A DNA stretch of 8,336 nucleotides from Firmicutes bacterium AM31-12AC (GTDB lineage: Bacteria; Bacillota; Clostridia; Lachnospirales; Lachnospiraceae), in NCBI GenBank assembly GCA_003480425.1, contig QUJA01000069.1:1-8336 (forward strand), in the 5' to 3' direction. Below, piece after piece: positions 1 to 6,697 of this stretch (its first letter is position 1; every line of letters starts with the position of its first letter). The position numbers were made by a program, and so were the translations under genes. The notes under the pieces are model-generated. The model was not told the DNA's origin. It worked only from the letters and a program-made list of their open reading frames with translations, and searched no databases.

Positions 1-1
1 C

Positions 2-157
2 AGCAAAGCTGACATATTCCTATCAGAATCACTGCGCATCCTCGCGGAGCGTTTATCTCAGTCGGAGATTGGACTCCCACTGAGACAAATTTGCTATTAC
101 TCACCACCTGAAGAGGTGGGAGTCTTCTCGACTGAGATAAATTTTCCCATTCTTTAA
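2..157 (+). mobile_element. Possible right end of an IS200/IS605-type element (partial)
   Basis: The left edge of the window holds a folded segment. TTTATCTCAGTCG (52-64) pairs perfectly with CGACTGAGATAAA (129-141). Inside it GACTCCCAC (72-80) pairs with GTGGGAGTC (116-124). A second hairpin, CCACCT-GAAG-AGGTGG (104-119), competes for the same 3' bases. The plus-strand frame starting at base 2 stays open to a TAA at 155-157, giving 51 residues with no motif I recognise. A short hairpin-rich tail following an open frame is typical of the right end of tnpB-carrying elements, where the guide RNA overlaps the 3' end of the gene. No tnpA or tnpB motif is visible here, so the assignment rests on structure and resemblance alone. 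It could instead be an unrelated palindromic repeat. Confidence 0.35.
52..141 (+). repeat. 90-nt imperfect palindrome with two mutually exclusive stems
   Basis: The outer arms are 13 bp and perfect (52-64 with 129-141). The inner arms are 9 bp and perfect (72-80 with 116-124). The 3' inner arm can instead close a local 6-bp hairpin with a GAAG loop (104-119). The two inner structures cannot form together. The pairing is read directly from the sequence. Whether it works as RNA or as DNA is unknown. Confidence 0.8.
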
Positions 158-195
158 TATACAAAAAATGTATATCAGTCATAGTAAATATGTAT

Positions 196-225
196 TTTAC
201 GTTTTTATGCATCTTATTATATACT
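196..225 (+). promoter_or_regulatory. Candidate promoter of the HPr-like gene
   Basis: TTTACG (196-201) and TATACT (220-225) are separated by 18 bp. The -10 box is one mismatch from TATAAT and the -35 box is weak. Transcription would start near 232, giving a leader of about 90 nt before the ATG at 323. The rest of the AT-rich stretch 142-322 shows no gene and no other clear signal. Confidence 0.35.
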
Positions 226-322
226 GAACAAGGTTAAAGTCAAACAAAAATCTGATTATACGAATCTTTTTTGCAAACAATGTCATTTTAACCAATTTTA
301 TACAGACTATGAGGAATTGATT

Positions 323-577
323 ATGATTAAACAAAATATCAAATTCGTAACTACAGGACAATTTGTCACTTTTTATAACACATGCAGAAATTTATCTGCT
401 AATATCACAGTCAAAGACATTGAGAATCATCGTATGAATATTAACGGAAAAGAACTTTCCGAACTAATGGTCATTCGTCTGGGTCTTCCGGTTACTCTCG
501 TCATTCATGGTGATGATGAACAGAAGGCTGACAGACTTCTTCAAAATATCGCGTATCATAGTAGTGTGTACTTTTAG
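323..577 (+). CDS. HPr-like protein without the phosphorylation-site histidine
   Basis: The product is 84 residues, about the length of the phosphotransferase-system carrier HPr. The ATG at 323 is preferred over an in-frame TTG at 317 because GAGG at 311-314 lies 8 nt upstream of it. Similarity to HPr is clearest at N27-V30 (second strand), in N41-G42-K43-E44-L45-S46-E47-L48-M49 (matching the NGKSLLGLM-type stretch of HPr) and in the G63-D64-D65-E66 turn before the last helix. The HARPA motif holding the catalytic His15 is absent; the matching stretch reads T10-T11-G12-Q13-F14. The residue matching regulatory Ser46 is Glu44. It therefore cannot carry phosphate in the usual way and may be a regulator or binding partner. 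Divergent HPr-like proteins of this kind are known in Clostridia. The gene stands alone and is followed by a terminator. Family call fairly sure, function unknown. Confidence 0.7.
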   Translation: MIKQNIKFVTTGQFVTFYNTCRNLSANITVKDIENHRMNINGKELSELMVIRLGLPVTLVIHGDDEQKADRLLQNIAYHSSVYF

Positions 578-581
578 TACA

Positions 582-629
582 AAAATACGAGGGGCACCCA
601 AAACTCCCATGGGATGTCCCTCGTATTTT
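582..629. terminator. Bidirectional terminator between convergent genes
   Basis: AAAATACGAGGGGCACCC (582-599) pairs with GGGATGTCCCTCGTATTTT (611-629) around an 11-nt loop, with one G-T pair and one bulged base. The arms carry runs of A and T at opposite ends, and T-rich sequence follows to about 650. It can therefore end transcription of the HPr-like gene on the plus strand and of the aarF-type gene on the minus strand. Confidence 0.85.
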
Positions 630-651
630 ATTTTTTCTATTATCTTTTCTA

Positions 652-2226
652 TTATTTTCTCGACAAAAAGTGTTTTATAAATACATAGAGTACAATCACA
701 AATGCCAGCAGATAACCAATAGCTCCAATCGCAGGTATTCCCCACAGCTTCGGCTGCATATTAGTCGTGCAAATAATACTCGAGCTAATTAAAAGAGCCA
801 TTACCCACAGCCCCATTACGATATTTCTTACAAGTCTTCTCAGCAGCTCTGATAAATCTTTTGACACATGTAAATCCAGATTTACTCTTGTCTGCCCTTT
901 CATAAAGCCTTGTATCGCATCTGCCGTCACTGATGGCAAATCTATTGTTTTATGAAGTGCACGATACAAATGTTTTCCACTGCTTTTTAACTCTTTTTTC
1001 CAGTCAAAATTACGCCAGAAATCACCTTTTATACGGGCTGCTGCAATTTCTACCATATTGATCTCCGGACAAATGTCTGCCATAACGCCTTCCATCTGCG
1101 TCAATCCTCTAGCCAGCATTGTAAGTCCATGTGGCATGGAAATCCGATTGGTTTTCATAACCTCCATCAAATCCTGCATTGTCTCTGCCACATCAATATT
1201 ACCCATATCCAATTTTCCATACTTTATCATCAAAGTACTGATATCTTCATATAATTTACTCTGATCCGGTTTTCCACGAAATTCACCCAACGCAAGTACC
1301 GCATCCTGTATCATTCCGATATCATTAATCGCAATTCCCTGAATTGCATCTCCGATCAATTCTCTGTCTCGTTCAGACAATCTTCCCATCATCCCCATAT
1401 CGATCCAGACAATTTTCCCATCGGATACGCATACATTTCCCGGATGTGGATCAGCATGAAAAAATCCATCTTCCATAACCTGCTTAATGTAGTTATCTAT
1501 TAATTTTGTTCCTATTTCATGCAGATCATATCCATTTTCCTGAAGCGATATTTTATCATCAATTGGATATCCATCAATATATTCCATAACAAGAACATGA
1601 TGTGTCGTATGCTCTTTGTATAAAATCGGTGTACGCACAAAGGCGATATCTTTATTTCTCCGGGCAAATTCCTCCATATTGGCTGCTTCTGTCAGAAAGT
1701 TCATTTCTTCTTGCGTGACTACCCACAGCTCATCTAAAACCATGCTGAAATCTACAGTCTCTTTAATGCTGATCGGCGGCACCAGTTTCACTGCTTTATG
1801 AAGCAGTCCGATATCTCTTGCCATCGTGTCATAGATTCCCTTGCGCTGTACCTTTATAACAACCTTCTCTCCAGATTTGAGCGTTGCGCGATGCACTTGT
1901 GCAATTGAAGCTGAACCAAGCGTCGTTTTCTCTATATCTGAAAATACTTCCTTCCACGGACATCCATAGGATTCTTCTATTACTTCTTCCACTTCTGAAA
2001 ATGACATCGGCGGCACATCCGAACGCAGTTTCATTAACTCGTCACAATATCTCTTTGGAAGGACATCCGAATGCAGCGACATGATTTGTCCTATCTTAAT
2101 AAAAGTAGGTCCCAGATCTTCCAGAATCAACCGCAGCTTCACCGGGGTCATGCCCTTTGTGATCTCATGCTTACGCAGTACTGCTGTAATTTCCTTCAAT
2201 CTGGAACCTGATTTTGCGTTACTCAT
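652..2226 (-). CDS. AarF/ABC1/UbiB-family atypical kinase, membrane anchored
   Basis: This is a 524-residue ABC1-family protein (AarF/UbiB, COG0661). Numbering from the ATG at 2226, it has the family KxGQ motif (K44-I-G-Q47), a GSAS loop (104-107) where many members have AAAS, the nucleotide-binding lysine K125 in VVIK, the catalytic loop HADPHPGN (257-264, with D259 and N264) and a metal-binding D277-M-G in place of DFG. Two hydrophobic segments at the C terminus (about 469-486 and 497-518) anchor it in the membrane. In other organisms the family supports isoprenoid-quinone synthesis or lipid homeostasis; its clostridial role is not established. The ATG overlaps the upstream phasin-like stop codon (ATGAGTAA), with AGAGG just before it. 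A longer TTG start at 2244 is possible but less likely. Family call very sure, function open. Confidence 0.9.
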   Translation of the reverse strand: MSNAKSGSRLKEITAVLRKHEITKGMTPVKLRLILEDLGPTFIKIGQIMSLHSDVLPKRYCDELMKLRSDVPPMSFSEVEEVIEESYGCPWKEVFSDIEKTTLGSASIAQVHRATLKSGEKVVIKVQRKGIYDTMARDIGLLHKAVKLVPPISIKETVDFSMVLDELWVVTQEEMNFLTEAANMEEFARRNKDIAFVRTPILYKEHTTHHVLVMEYIDGYPIDDKISLQENGYDLHEIGTKLIDNYIKQVMEDGFFHADPHPGNVCVSDGKIVWIDMGMMGRLSERDRELIGDAIQGIAINDIGMIQDAVLALGEFRGKPDQSKLYEDISTLMIKYGKLDMGNIDVAETMQDLMEVMKTNRISMPHGLTMLARGLTQMEGVMADICPEINMVEIAAARIKGDFWRNFDWKKELKSSGKHLYRALHKTIDLPSVTADAIQGFMKGQTRVNLDLHVSKDLSELLRRLVRNIVMGLWVMALLISSSIICTTNMQPKLWGIPAIGAIGYLLAFVIVLYVFIKHFLSRK

Positions 2227-2602
2227 TAACCTCTGGTTCTTCAACTTCTTTAGCTTCTGCTTCCACTACATCTTCCGGCTCTACAACCTCTTCTTCCGGT
2301 GCTTCCGCTTCCACCTTTTCTATCTGCTCTTTCAACTGTGCAAGCTGCTCTGCTGTCATCTTACTGAGCAATTCATTTAATTCTTCAGGTGTTGATGTCT
2401 TTACTGAAACATTCACTTTATCTTTTACTGTCTGTTTAATATTGTGTTTGAGTTCTTCATTCAGAGCCTTTCCCTGCTCCACTGTCAACTCGCCTTTTTT
2501 TACCAGGTCATCCAGAATATCTTTTGATTTTTCTGCTGTAACAGCCACTGTTCCGATTCCTGCCAATAAGATTTTCTTTAATCCGTCTGTCAATTTTTCC
2601 AT
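2219..2602 (-). CDS. Phasin-like small acidic protein (COG3937 type)
   Basis: The product is 127 residues. The start is set at the ATG at 2602 because AAAGGAG lies 9 nt upstream; an in-frame ATG at 2656 would add 18 residues but has no visible ribosome site. The N terminus (MEKLTDGLKKILLAGIGTVA) is amphipathic to mildly hydrophobic. Next come a KKGELTVEQGKALNEEL stretch, typical of the Firmicutes phasin-like family, and a probable coiled coil from about residue 70 to 100. The last 30 residues are almost all E, V, A and P and strongly acidic, probably disordered. True phasins coat polyhydroxyalkanoate granules. No polymer-synthesis gene is visible here, so a helical membrane- or protein-associating partner of the neighbouring AarF-type kinase is at least as likely. 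It is first in a two-gene operon and overlaps the kinase gene by 8 nt. Confidence 0.75.
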   Translation of the reverse strand: MEKLTDGLKKILLAGIGTVAVTAEKSKDILDDLVKKGELTVEQGKALNEELKHNIKQTVKDKVNVSVKTSTPEELNELLSKMTAEQLAQLKEQIEKVEAEAPEEEVVEPEDVVEAEAKEVEEPEVNE

Positions 2603-2691
2603 AGTCTTCTTCTCCTTTCGTGTACCCTTCGTGTCAATCCGTGTAGTGATTGCCATGAAAGTGAATCATACCAGTTATTTTTCATACTTTT

Positions 2692-2720
2692 GTTATACAC
2701 TTTTTCTAAAAAAAAGTAAA
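2692..2720 (-). promoter_or_regulatory. Candidate promoter of the phasin-like/aarF operon
   Basis: On the minus strand TTTACT (2720-2715) and TATAAC (2697-2692) are separated by exactly 17 bp; the spacer starts with a T run. The -10 box is one mismatch from consensus. Transcription would start near 2685, giving a leader of about 80 nt. The site lies just downstream of the ABC-operon terminator, which supports a separate transcription unit. Confidence 0.5.
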
Positions 2721-2732
2721 TATAATAGTCTG

Positions 2733-2779
2733 AAAAAAGAGCGAGAAGTCACTCGTAAAAGTATTCTCTCGCTCTTTTT
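2733..2779 (-). terminator. Rho-independent terminator of the ABC importer operon
   Basis: AAAAAGAGCGAGA (2779-2767 on the minus strand) pairs with TCTCGCTCTTTTTT (2746-2733) around a loop of about 20 nt. The 13-bp stem ends in a T run in the minus direction, 32 nt after the binding-protein stop codon. Confidence 0.85.
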
Positions 2780-2810
2780 AGTATCTACTTTGCCAATTAT
2801 TCGTATGTTC

Positions 2811-4007
2811 TTATAATCCAAATCCTTCCATTTTCGCCGGATTTTCTTTCTGCTGAATTGGAACAATTGCATTCTCTGGTTCTACCGGATCTCCTACTGT
2901 ATATCCTTCTGGCATCTCCTCATCCGAGCAGGTCTCTGTCCAGGCCATATCCATCACATCATCTACAGTCAAATCTTTGTCTTTAATAATGCCAAGGCGA
3001 ATATAGTCTTCTGCAATTTCTCGAAGTGCATTTTCTGTAAATGCATCAGAAAGTCCAAAATGTAAATTATCCCAGAATACCTGCTGATTTTCTTTTTCAC
3101 CTGTCATCTTATCTGTATCATACATTTTCTGAATTGCTTCTTCAGAATGTAATCTATTATATTCACCTGCACGTTTGATGGCCATTGTAACATATTTGGC
3201 ATGAACTGGATTTTCTTTAATAAAATCATTATTCATAGCAGTTACACAGCAAGCCTCATCCTGAAATTCCGGACTATAACCAATTGAACAGATCATTTTC
3301 AAATCATCTTTAAAATTTGCTAACACAAAATAATCAGAAAAAATACTTGCATCTACTTCTCCATTTTTCATAGCTTCTATTGTTGCTGCATTATCCGCAA
3401 TATCTAAAAATTCTACTTCACTTGTAGGGTCAATACCATATTCATCTAACAAACGATAGCTGATATTCTGATCTGAATTACCAATACCATCATGAATTGC
3501 AATTGTTTTTCCTTTTAAATCTTGAACGGAATTAATATCACTGTCCTCCGGCACATAAATAGATTTACATCCTACATGTGCACCACACACAAATGACATA
3601 TTCACACCATTGGTTATCGGAACAAGCATTGTTGCAATATGGTCTGTTCCCCATAAGCACTGTCCTGTACCAACTGTATTTACTACAGATTCACCCTCCA
3701 TATATTTCGCATTGATACCATATTCTTCATAGTATCCTTGTACTTCGGCCATATATTTTGCGGATACACAAGCTCCACCATTAAACAAATAATTCAATTC
3801 CTGACCAAAAACAGGTTCTTTCTGCATTGCTTCCCAATCTTCTTCTGAAACAGCTTCCGGACGTTCTACTTTATCCGTGCTTGCTTCCTGTTTGGAATCT
3901 CCTCCTTTTGAAGTGCTGTCTCCACTTCCTCCACATGCTGTCATTGACAATGCCATTACTGAAACCATGGCTGTTGCAATCACTCGTTTTACATTTTTCA
4001 ATTTCAT
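2811..4007 (-). CDS. ABC importer substrate-binding lipoprotein (NMT1/SsuA-like)
   Basis: This 398-residue protein is the extracellular receptor of the importer. It starts with a lipoprotein signal: basic KNVKR, a hydrophobic stretch and the lipobox L-S-M-T-A-C25, so mature protein would be lipid-anchored at C25. A Gly/Ser/Asp linker follows (26-45). The body fits the periplasmic-binding fold of the NMT1/SsuA/TauA group: LNYLFNGG (71-78), a hinge region with C141-G-A-H-V-G-C147, VQDLKGKTIAI (161-171) and EAMKNGEVDAS (211-221). It is longer than most SsuA-type proteins and has eight cysteines beyond the lipid-bearing one (80, 117, 141, 147, 240, 253, 254, 360). AAGGAG lies 8 nt before the ATG. 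It is the last gene of the operon, 76 nt after the ATPase gene. Aliphatic sulfonates, pyrimidines or other small anions are possible ligands; none can be chosen from sequence alone. Confidence 0.88.
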   Translation of the reverse strand: MKLKNVKRVIATAMVSVMALSMTACGGSGDSTSKGGDSKQEASTDKVERPEAVSEEDWEAMQKEPVFGQELNYLFNGGACVSAKYMAEVQGYYEEYGINAKYMEGESVVNTVGTGQCLWGTDHIATMLVPITNGVNMSFVCGAHVGCKSIYVPEDSDINSVQDLKGKTIAIHDGIGNSDQNISYRLLDEYGIDPTSEVEFLDIADNAATIEAMKNGEVDASIFSDYFVLANFKDDLKMICSIGYSPEFQDEACCVTAMNNDFIKENPVHAKYVTMAIKRAGEYNRLHSEEAIQKMYDTDKMTGEKENQQVFWDNLHFGLSDAFTENALREIAEDYIRLGIIKDKDLTVDDVMDMAWTETCSDEEMPEGYTVGDPVEPENAIVPIQQKENPAKMEGFGL

Positions 4008-4083
4008 TTCTTTTTCTCCTTGCTATTGTAAATATATTCCAATCACCAACTCCTGCATTGATGACAATGGACCACTTAGTCTT

Positions 4084-4854
4084 TTACGAATTCCCTCCAA
4101 AATGTAATCTGTCAAGAATCTGATTTCTATATTCGATAAAAGCTGCAGATGAACGTTTTCTTGGATATTCCTGCTCAATCTGGATATCTTCTACAATCCT
4201 TCCCGGATTCGCATCCATTACAAGCACCCTTGTTCCCATATATACAGCTTCATCTACATCATGTGTAACCATAATTGCTAATTGTTTATTTTGGTACCAC
4301 ATTTTTAGTATCTCATCCTGCATATTCATACGCGTAAACGCATCCAATGCTCCCAAAGGTTCATCTAAAAGTAAAATATCCGGTTCGTTGATCAACGAAC
4401 GAACCAGTGCCACACGTTGTGCCATTCCGCCGGATAACTGATCTGGATAATCATCCTTAAATTCTTCCAGACCGATTACCTTCAGCATCTGTTTCACCTT
4501 ATCCTCATTTCCTTTTAGTTTACCTTGCATCTTCAAACTAAATGCAATATTTTTTTCGACCGTAAGCCATGGAAACAACGTTGGTTTCTGAAAAACCATT
4601 CCTCTTTCTGGAGAAGGTTTCTCAACGGCGGTTCCATTAACCAAAACCTGCCCGGTTGTTGGTACAATTAATCCTGCAATCAATCTTAGAATCGTTGATT
4701 TTCCGCAACCAGACGGACCGACCAGACTGACAAATTCTCCCCCATACAGTGTTAGATCAATTGCATTTAGAGCATGTGTAACTTCATCATTTTCTACTTT
4801 TGCAAAACTTTTGGAGACATTCTCCAGTTTCAAAATAACTTGTTTATCTGCCAT
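4084..4854 (-). CDS. ABC importer ATP-binding protein (SsuB/TauB/NrtD-like)
   Basis: This 256-residue protein is the cytoplasmic motor of the importer. All nucleotide-binding motifs are intact: Walker A GPSGCGKST (46-54), Q-loop Q89, signature LSGGMAQ (140-146), Walker B ILLLDE (160-165), D-loop GALD (168-171) and switch histidine H198 in VTHD. The signature with M-A-Q-R and the FPWLTVEKNI stretch (94-103) place it with the nitrate/sulfonate/taurine group rather than with sugar or amino-acid importers. Its ATG follows the permease TAA directly with no spacer, and GGAG lies inside the permease 3' end about 11 nt upstream. Translation is therefore probably coupled to the permease. Function in ATP hydrolysis is sure; the transported substrate is not known. 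Confidence 0.93.
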   Translation of the reverse strand: MADKQVILKLENVSKSFAKVENDEVTHALNAIDLTLYGGEFVSLVGPSGCGKSTILRLIAGLIVPTTGQVLVNGTAVEKPSPERGMVFQKPTLFPWLTVEKNIAFSLKMQGKLKGNEDKVKQMLKVIGLEEFKDDYPDQLSGGMAQRVALVRSLINEPDILLLDEPLGALDAFTRMNMQDEILKMWYQNKQLAIMVTHDVDEAVYMGTRVLVMDANPGRIVEDIQIEQEYPRKRSSAAFIEYRNQILDRLHFGGNS

Positions 4855-5901
4855 TTATTTTACTACTCCATTCTGCCATCTCAACAGGCGGCGTTTTATC
4901 AAATCTAGTACCTTTGTGACCAACGTAAAAATAATACAGATTACAAACAATGCTGCAAACATTTTATCATACGCAGCCCATGATTTTGCCCAGTTCATAT
5001 ACCAGCCAAGCCCCGCCTTGACTCCCATCATCTCTGCAACAGTAATTGCAACACAAGCAGAACTCATAGCTTGTGTACACCCTTGCAAAATAGATGGCAT
5101 TGCATATGGGATTGCAACTCTGAACACAAGTTGCCTTTCCGTTGCCCCCAATGTTCTGGCAGCCTCAAAATAACTTTTATCCACATTTGAAATTCCTGTC
5201 ATAGATGCAACTGTTACCGCAAACCATGCTCCTAATGCAATGATAAATACAGCTCCTTTAAATAAAGATGCAGCAACTATCATAACAATCGGAATCCATG
5301 TAGGTGTTGGAATCGGCCCAAGAAATTTAATAATCGGATTCACCCAATAACGCACCTTTTCAAAATAACCACATGCAATTCCTGTAACGAGTCCTGCTAT
5401 AACACCAATAAAATATCCAAGAAGCAACAAGCGCAACGTATGAAGTGTACATTCTATCAAATAAGAGCGGTCCTCCCAGGCAATGTTTAAAATAGAATTC
5501 ATACAAGGAATAAATGGTTGTGTTAAAATTCCCGTTTTCAATGTCAGATAATCGTATCCTGACAGCAACAAAAATAATGCTGAAAACAGAGGTGCACGAT
5601 ATCTCAATTTTTCATAAAAAGGAACACTCCCTCTTGATTTCTTTCCCACAGCAATAAGGAAATAAATGATATACGCTGCAATAAACAAAATCAAGGCTCC
5701 GAGATAGGTATTCGGATTTTTATTCCTACTGCCATCTGGAACAAATTTATATTCAAATATTGCCACCATTCCGCATACAATAGGCAACAGTATAACAATC
5801 CAGTCAAGTAACTTCTGTAATTTTGTTTTTTCCTTTGCCTCCAACTCCTTCAACTGCTGACGGCTCAATCCTCTCATTTTACTTGTATCTTCTTTCGACA
5901 T
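4855..5901 (-). CDS. ABC importer permease (SsuC/TauC-like) with N-terminal extension
   Basis: This is a 348-residue membrane subunit. The ATG at 5901 is chosen because AAAGGG lies 5 nt upstream; an ATG at 5922 and a TTG at 5949 are in frame but lack a ribosome site. The C-terminal two thirds is an ordinary SsuC/TauC permease with hydrophobic segments at about 156-177, 202-230 and 315-332. Its EAA loop, which docks onto the ATPase, starts E246-A-A-R-T-L-G and ends at I264-P265. The first 115 residues are unlike standard members of about 250-280 residues: a charged cytoplasmic tail (1-30) and then three more hydrophobic segments near 33-49, 67-84 and 103-115. With no second permease gene present, the channel is probably a homodimer. 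First gene of the operon. Confidence 0.88.
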   Translation of the reverse strand: MSKEDTSKMRGLSRQQLKELEAKEKTKLQKLLDWIVILLPIVCGMVAIFEYKFVPDGSRNKNPNTYLGALILFIAAYIIYFLIAVGKKSRGSVPFYEKLRYRAPLFSALFLLLSGYDYLTLKTGILTQPFIPCMNSILNIAWEDRSYLIECTLHTLRLLLLGYFIGVIAGLVTGIACGYFEKVRYWVNPIIKFLGPIPTPTWIPIVMIVAASLFKGAVFIIALGAWFAVTVASMTGISNVDKSYFEAARTLGATERQLVFRVAIPYAMPSILQGCTQAMSSACVAITVAEMMGVKAGLGWYMNWAKSWAAYDKMFAALFVICIIFTLVTKVLDLIKRRLLRWQNGVVK

Positions 5902-6019
5902 TTTTTCCCTTTCTGCTATCATATTGTCTTGTTTTCGTATATCTTTCAAAAAGTAAACGAAATGCTGACAATCTAATTACTAAATTTTTTAAGCGTCTCT
6001 AAATCTTTTTCATATTTTT

Positions 6020-6049
6020 ATATTATCATCTTCTTTTTTTCTTCACCAA
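6020..6049 (-). promoter_or_regulatory. Weak candidate promoter of the ABC importer operon
   Basis: On the minus strand TTGGTG (6049-6044) and TAATAT (6025-6020) are separated by 18 bp. Both boxes match consensus poorly and the region is so AT-rich that chance matches are expected. It is the best pairing I found between the permease start and the palindrome at 6077-6095. Confidence 0.25.
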
Positions 6050-6076
6050 TCGCTATTTATGATAAATTCTTTCTAT

Positions 6077-6095
6077 TTATAGAAATTTTCTATAA
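6077..6095. promoter_or_regulatory. 19-bp perfect palindrome, possible operator of the ABC operon
   Basis: TTATAGAAATTTTCTATAA is a perfect inverted repeat with 9-bp arms around one central base. It lies about 180 bp upstream of the permease start in otherwise featureless AT-rich DNA, the position expected for a regulator site. I do not recognise it as the box of a named regulator. Confidence 0.4.
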
Positions 6096-6124
6096 GTAAA
6101 TTTATTTGTCCTTTACATAGATAA

Positions 6125-6146
6125 AGGAGCATCTTTCGATGCTCCT
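6125..6146. repeat. 9-bp perfect hairpin
   Basis: AGGAGCATC (6125-6133) and GATGCTCCT (6138-6146) enclose a 4-nt loop. In the minus direction TTTAT follows, so it may be a weak second terminator behind the one at 6148-6172. Confidence 0.6.
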
Positions 6147-6147
6147 C

Positions 6148-6172
6148 AAAAAAGAATGTGCTTTGCACATTC
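6148..6172 (-). terminator. Rho-independent terminator of the tcdA/dgkA operon
   Basis: On the minus strand GAATGTGC (6172-6165) pairs with GCACATTC (6161-6154) around an AAA loop, followed at once by six T residues (6153-6148). It lies about 105 nt after the kinase stop codon. Confidence 0.75.
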
Positions 6173-6178
6173 TGACAC

Positions 6179-6278
6179 CTGCGGCGATCGCTTGCGGCAT
6201 CTGTTTTGTACGCCGCAGTGTGCATCCTGCCGGAAGATTTTTATTACATAGGAAATAAAATCTCCTATGTAATAAAAA
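6179..6278. repeat. Two more hairpins in the dgkA 3' region
   Basis: CTGCGGCG (6179-6186) pairs with CGCCGCAG (6211-6218). Further on, TTTTTATTACATAGGA (6238-6253) pairs perfectly over 16 bp with TCCTATGTAATAAAAA (6263-6278), ending one base from the kinase stop codon. The second hairpin has no T run after it in the minus direction, so it is not a standard terminator. Together with the hairpins at 6125-6172 this makes four consecutive stem-loops. The stretch 5902-6279 otherwise holds no gene. Confidence 0.7.
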
Positions 6279-6279
6279 A

Positions 6280-6657
6280 CTATATCCATGCTATCACTTT
6301 CGGCAGAAAAATAATGCATCCTATCACTGCTGAAAAAATAGCCAGAATAAATACAGCTCCTGCTGCCGTATCTTTTGCGATCTTTGCCAGTGGTTTTCTC
6401 TCCTCAGTCACAAGATCCACAACCGCTTCCACTGCTGTATTCACCAACTCCAATGCCATAATAAGACCACAAATCAACAGACAGATACACCATTCTGTCA
6501 TAGAAATGTGAAAGAAAAATCCAGCGATCACAACCAAAACTGTCATTACTGCATGCATCTTCATATTCTGTTCCTGCTTCAACCCAGTTACAATTCCTGC
6601 GAACGCATATTGAAATCCACCATACAACTTATGATTTTGCTTTTTCTTTTGTTCCAT
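6280..6657 (-). CDS. dgkA: Diacylglycerol kinase family protein, probable undecaprenol kinase
   Basis: This 125-residue integral membrane kinase has the length and three-helix plan of the DgkA family. Conserved active-site positions are present: E29 in the QEQNMKMH stretch, E70-L-V-N73-T-A-V-E77 and A94-K95-D96-T-A-A-G. Hydrophobic helices run at about 37-50, 55-76 and 99-118. In Gram-positive bacteria this small soluble-domain-free type mainly phosphorylates undecaprenol and feeds the lipid carrier of wall synthesis, rather than diacylglycerol; that assignment comes from the family, not from this sequence. AGGGGG lies about 8 nt before the ATG. It is second in the operon, 40 nt after tcdA, with no terminator between. 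Family call very sure. Confidence 0.92.
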   Translation of the reverse strand: MEQKKKQNHKLYGGFQYAFAGIVTGLKQEQNMKMHAVMTVLVVIAGFFFHISMTEWCICLLICGLIMALELVNTAVEAVVDLVTEERKPLAKIAKDTAAGAVFILAIFSAVIGCIIFLPKVIAWI

Positions 6658-6697
6658 AAGAATTCCCCCTGAACCTTGTTTGGTATAGTCCTATCTT

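Noticed and set aside
2219..2602. Firm assignment as a polyhydroxyalkanoate granule phasin
   Set aside because: Only the family resemblance supports it; no granule synthesis gene is in view and the neighbour is an AarF-type kinase.
2214..2816. Plus-strand 200-codon frame, rich in Ser and Thr
   Set aside because: It is antisense to the phasin-like gene and its upstream region; its composition reflects the Glu/Lys codons of that gene read in reverse, and it runs through a terminator.
5902..6124. TPP or other riboswitch ahead of the NMT1-like importer operon
   Set aside because: No thi-box or other known conserved core could be found in this AT-rich leader.
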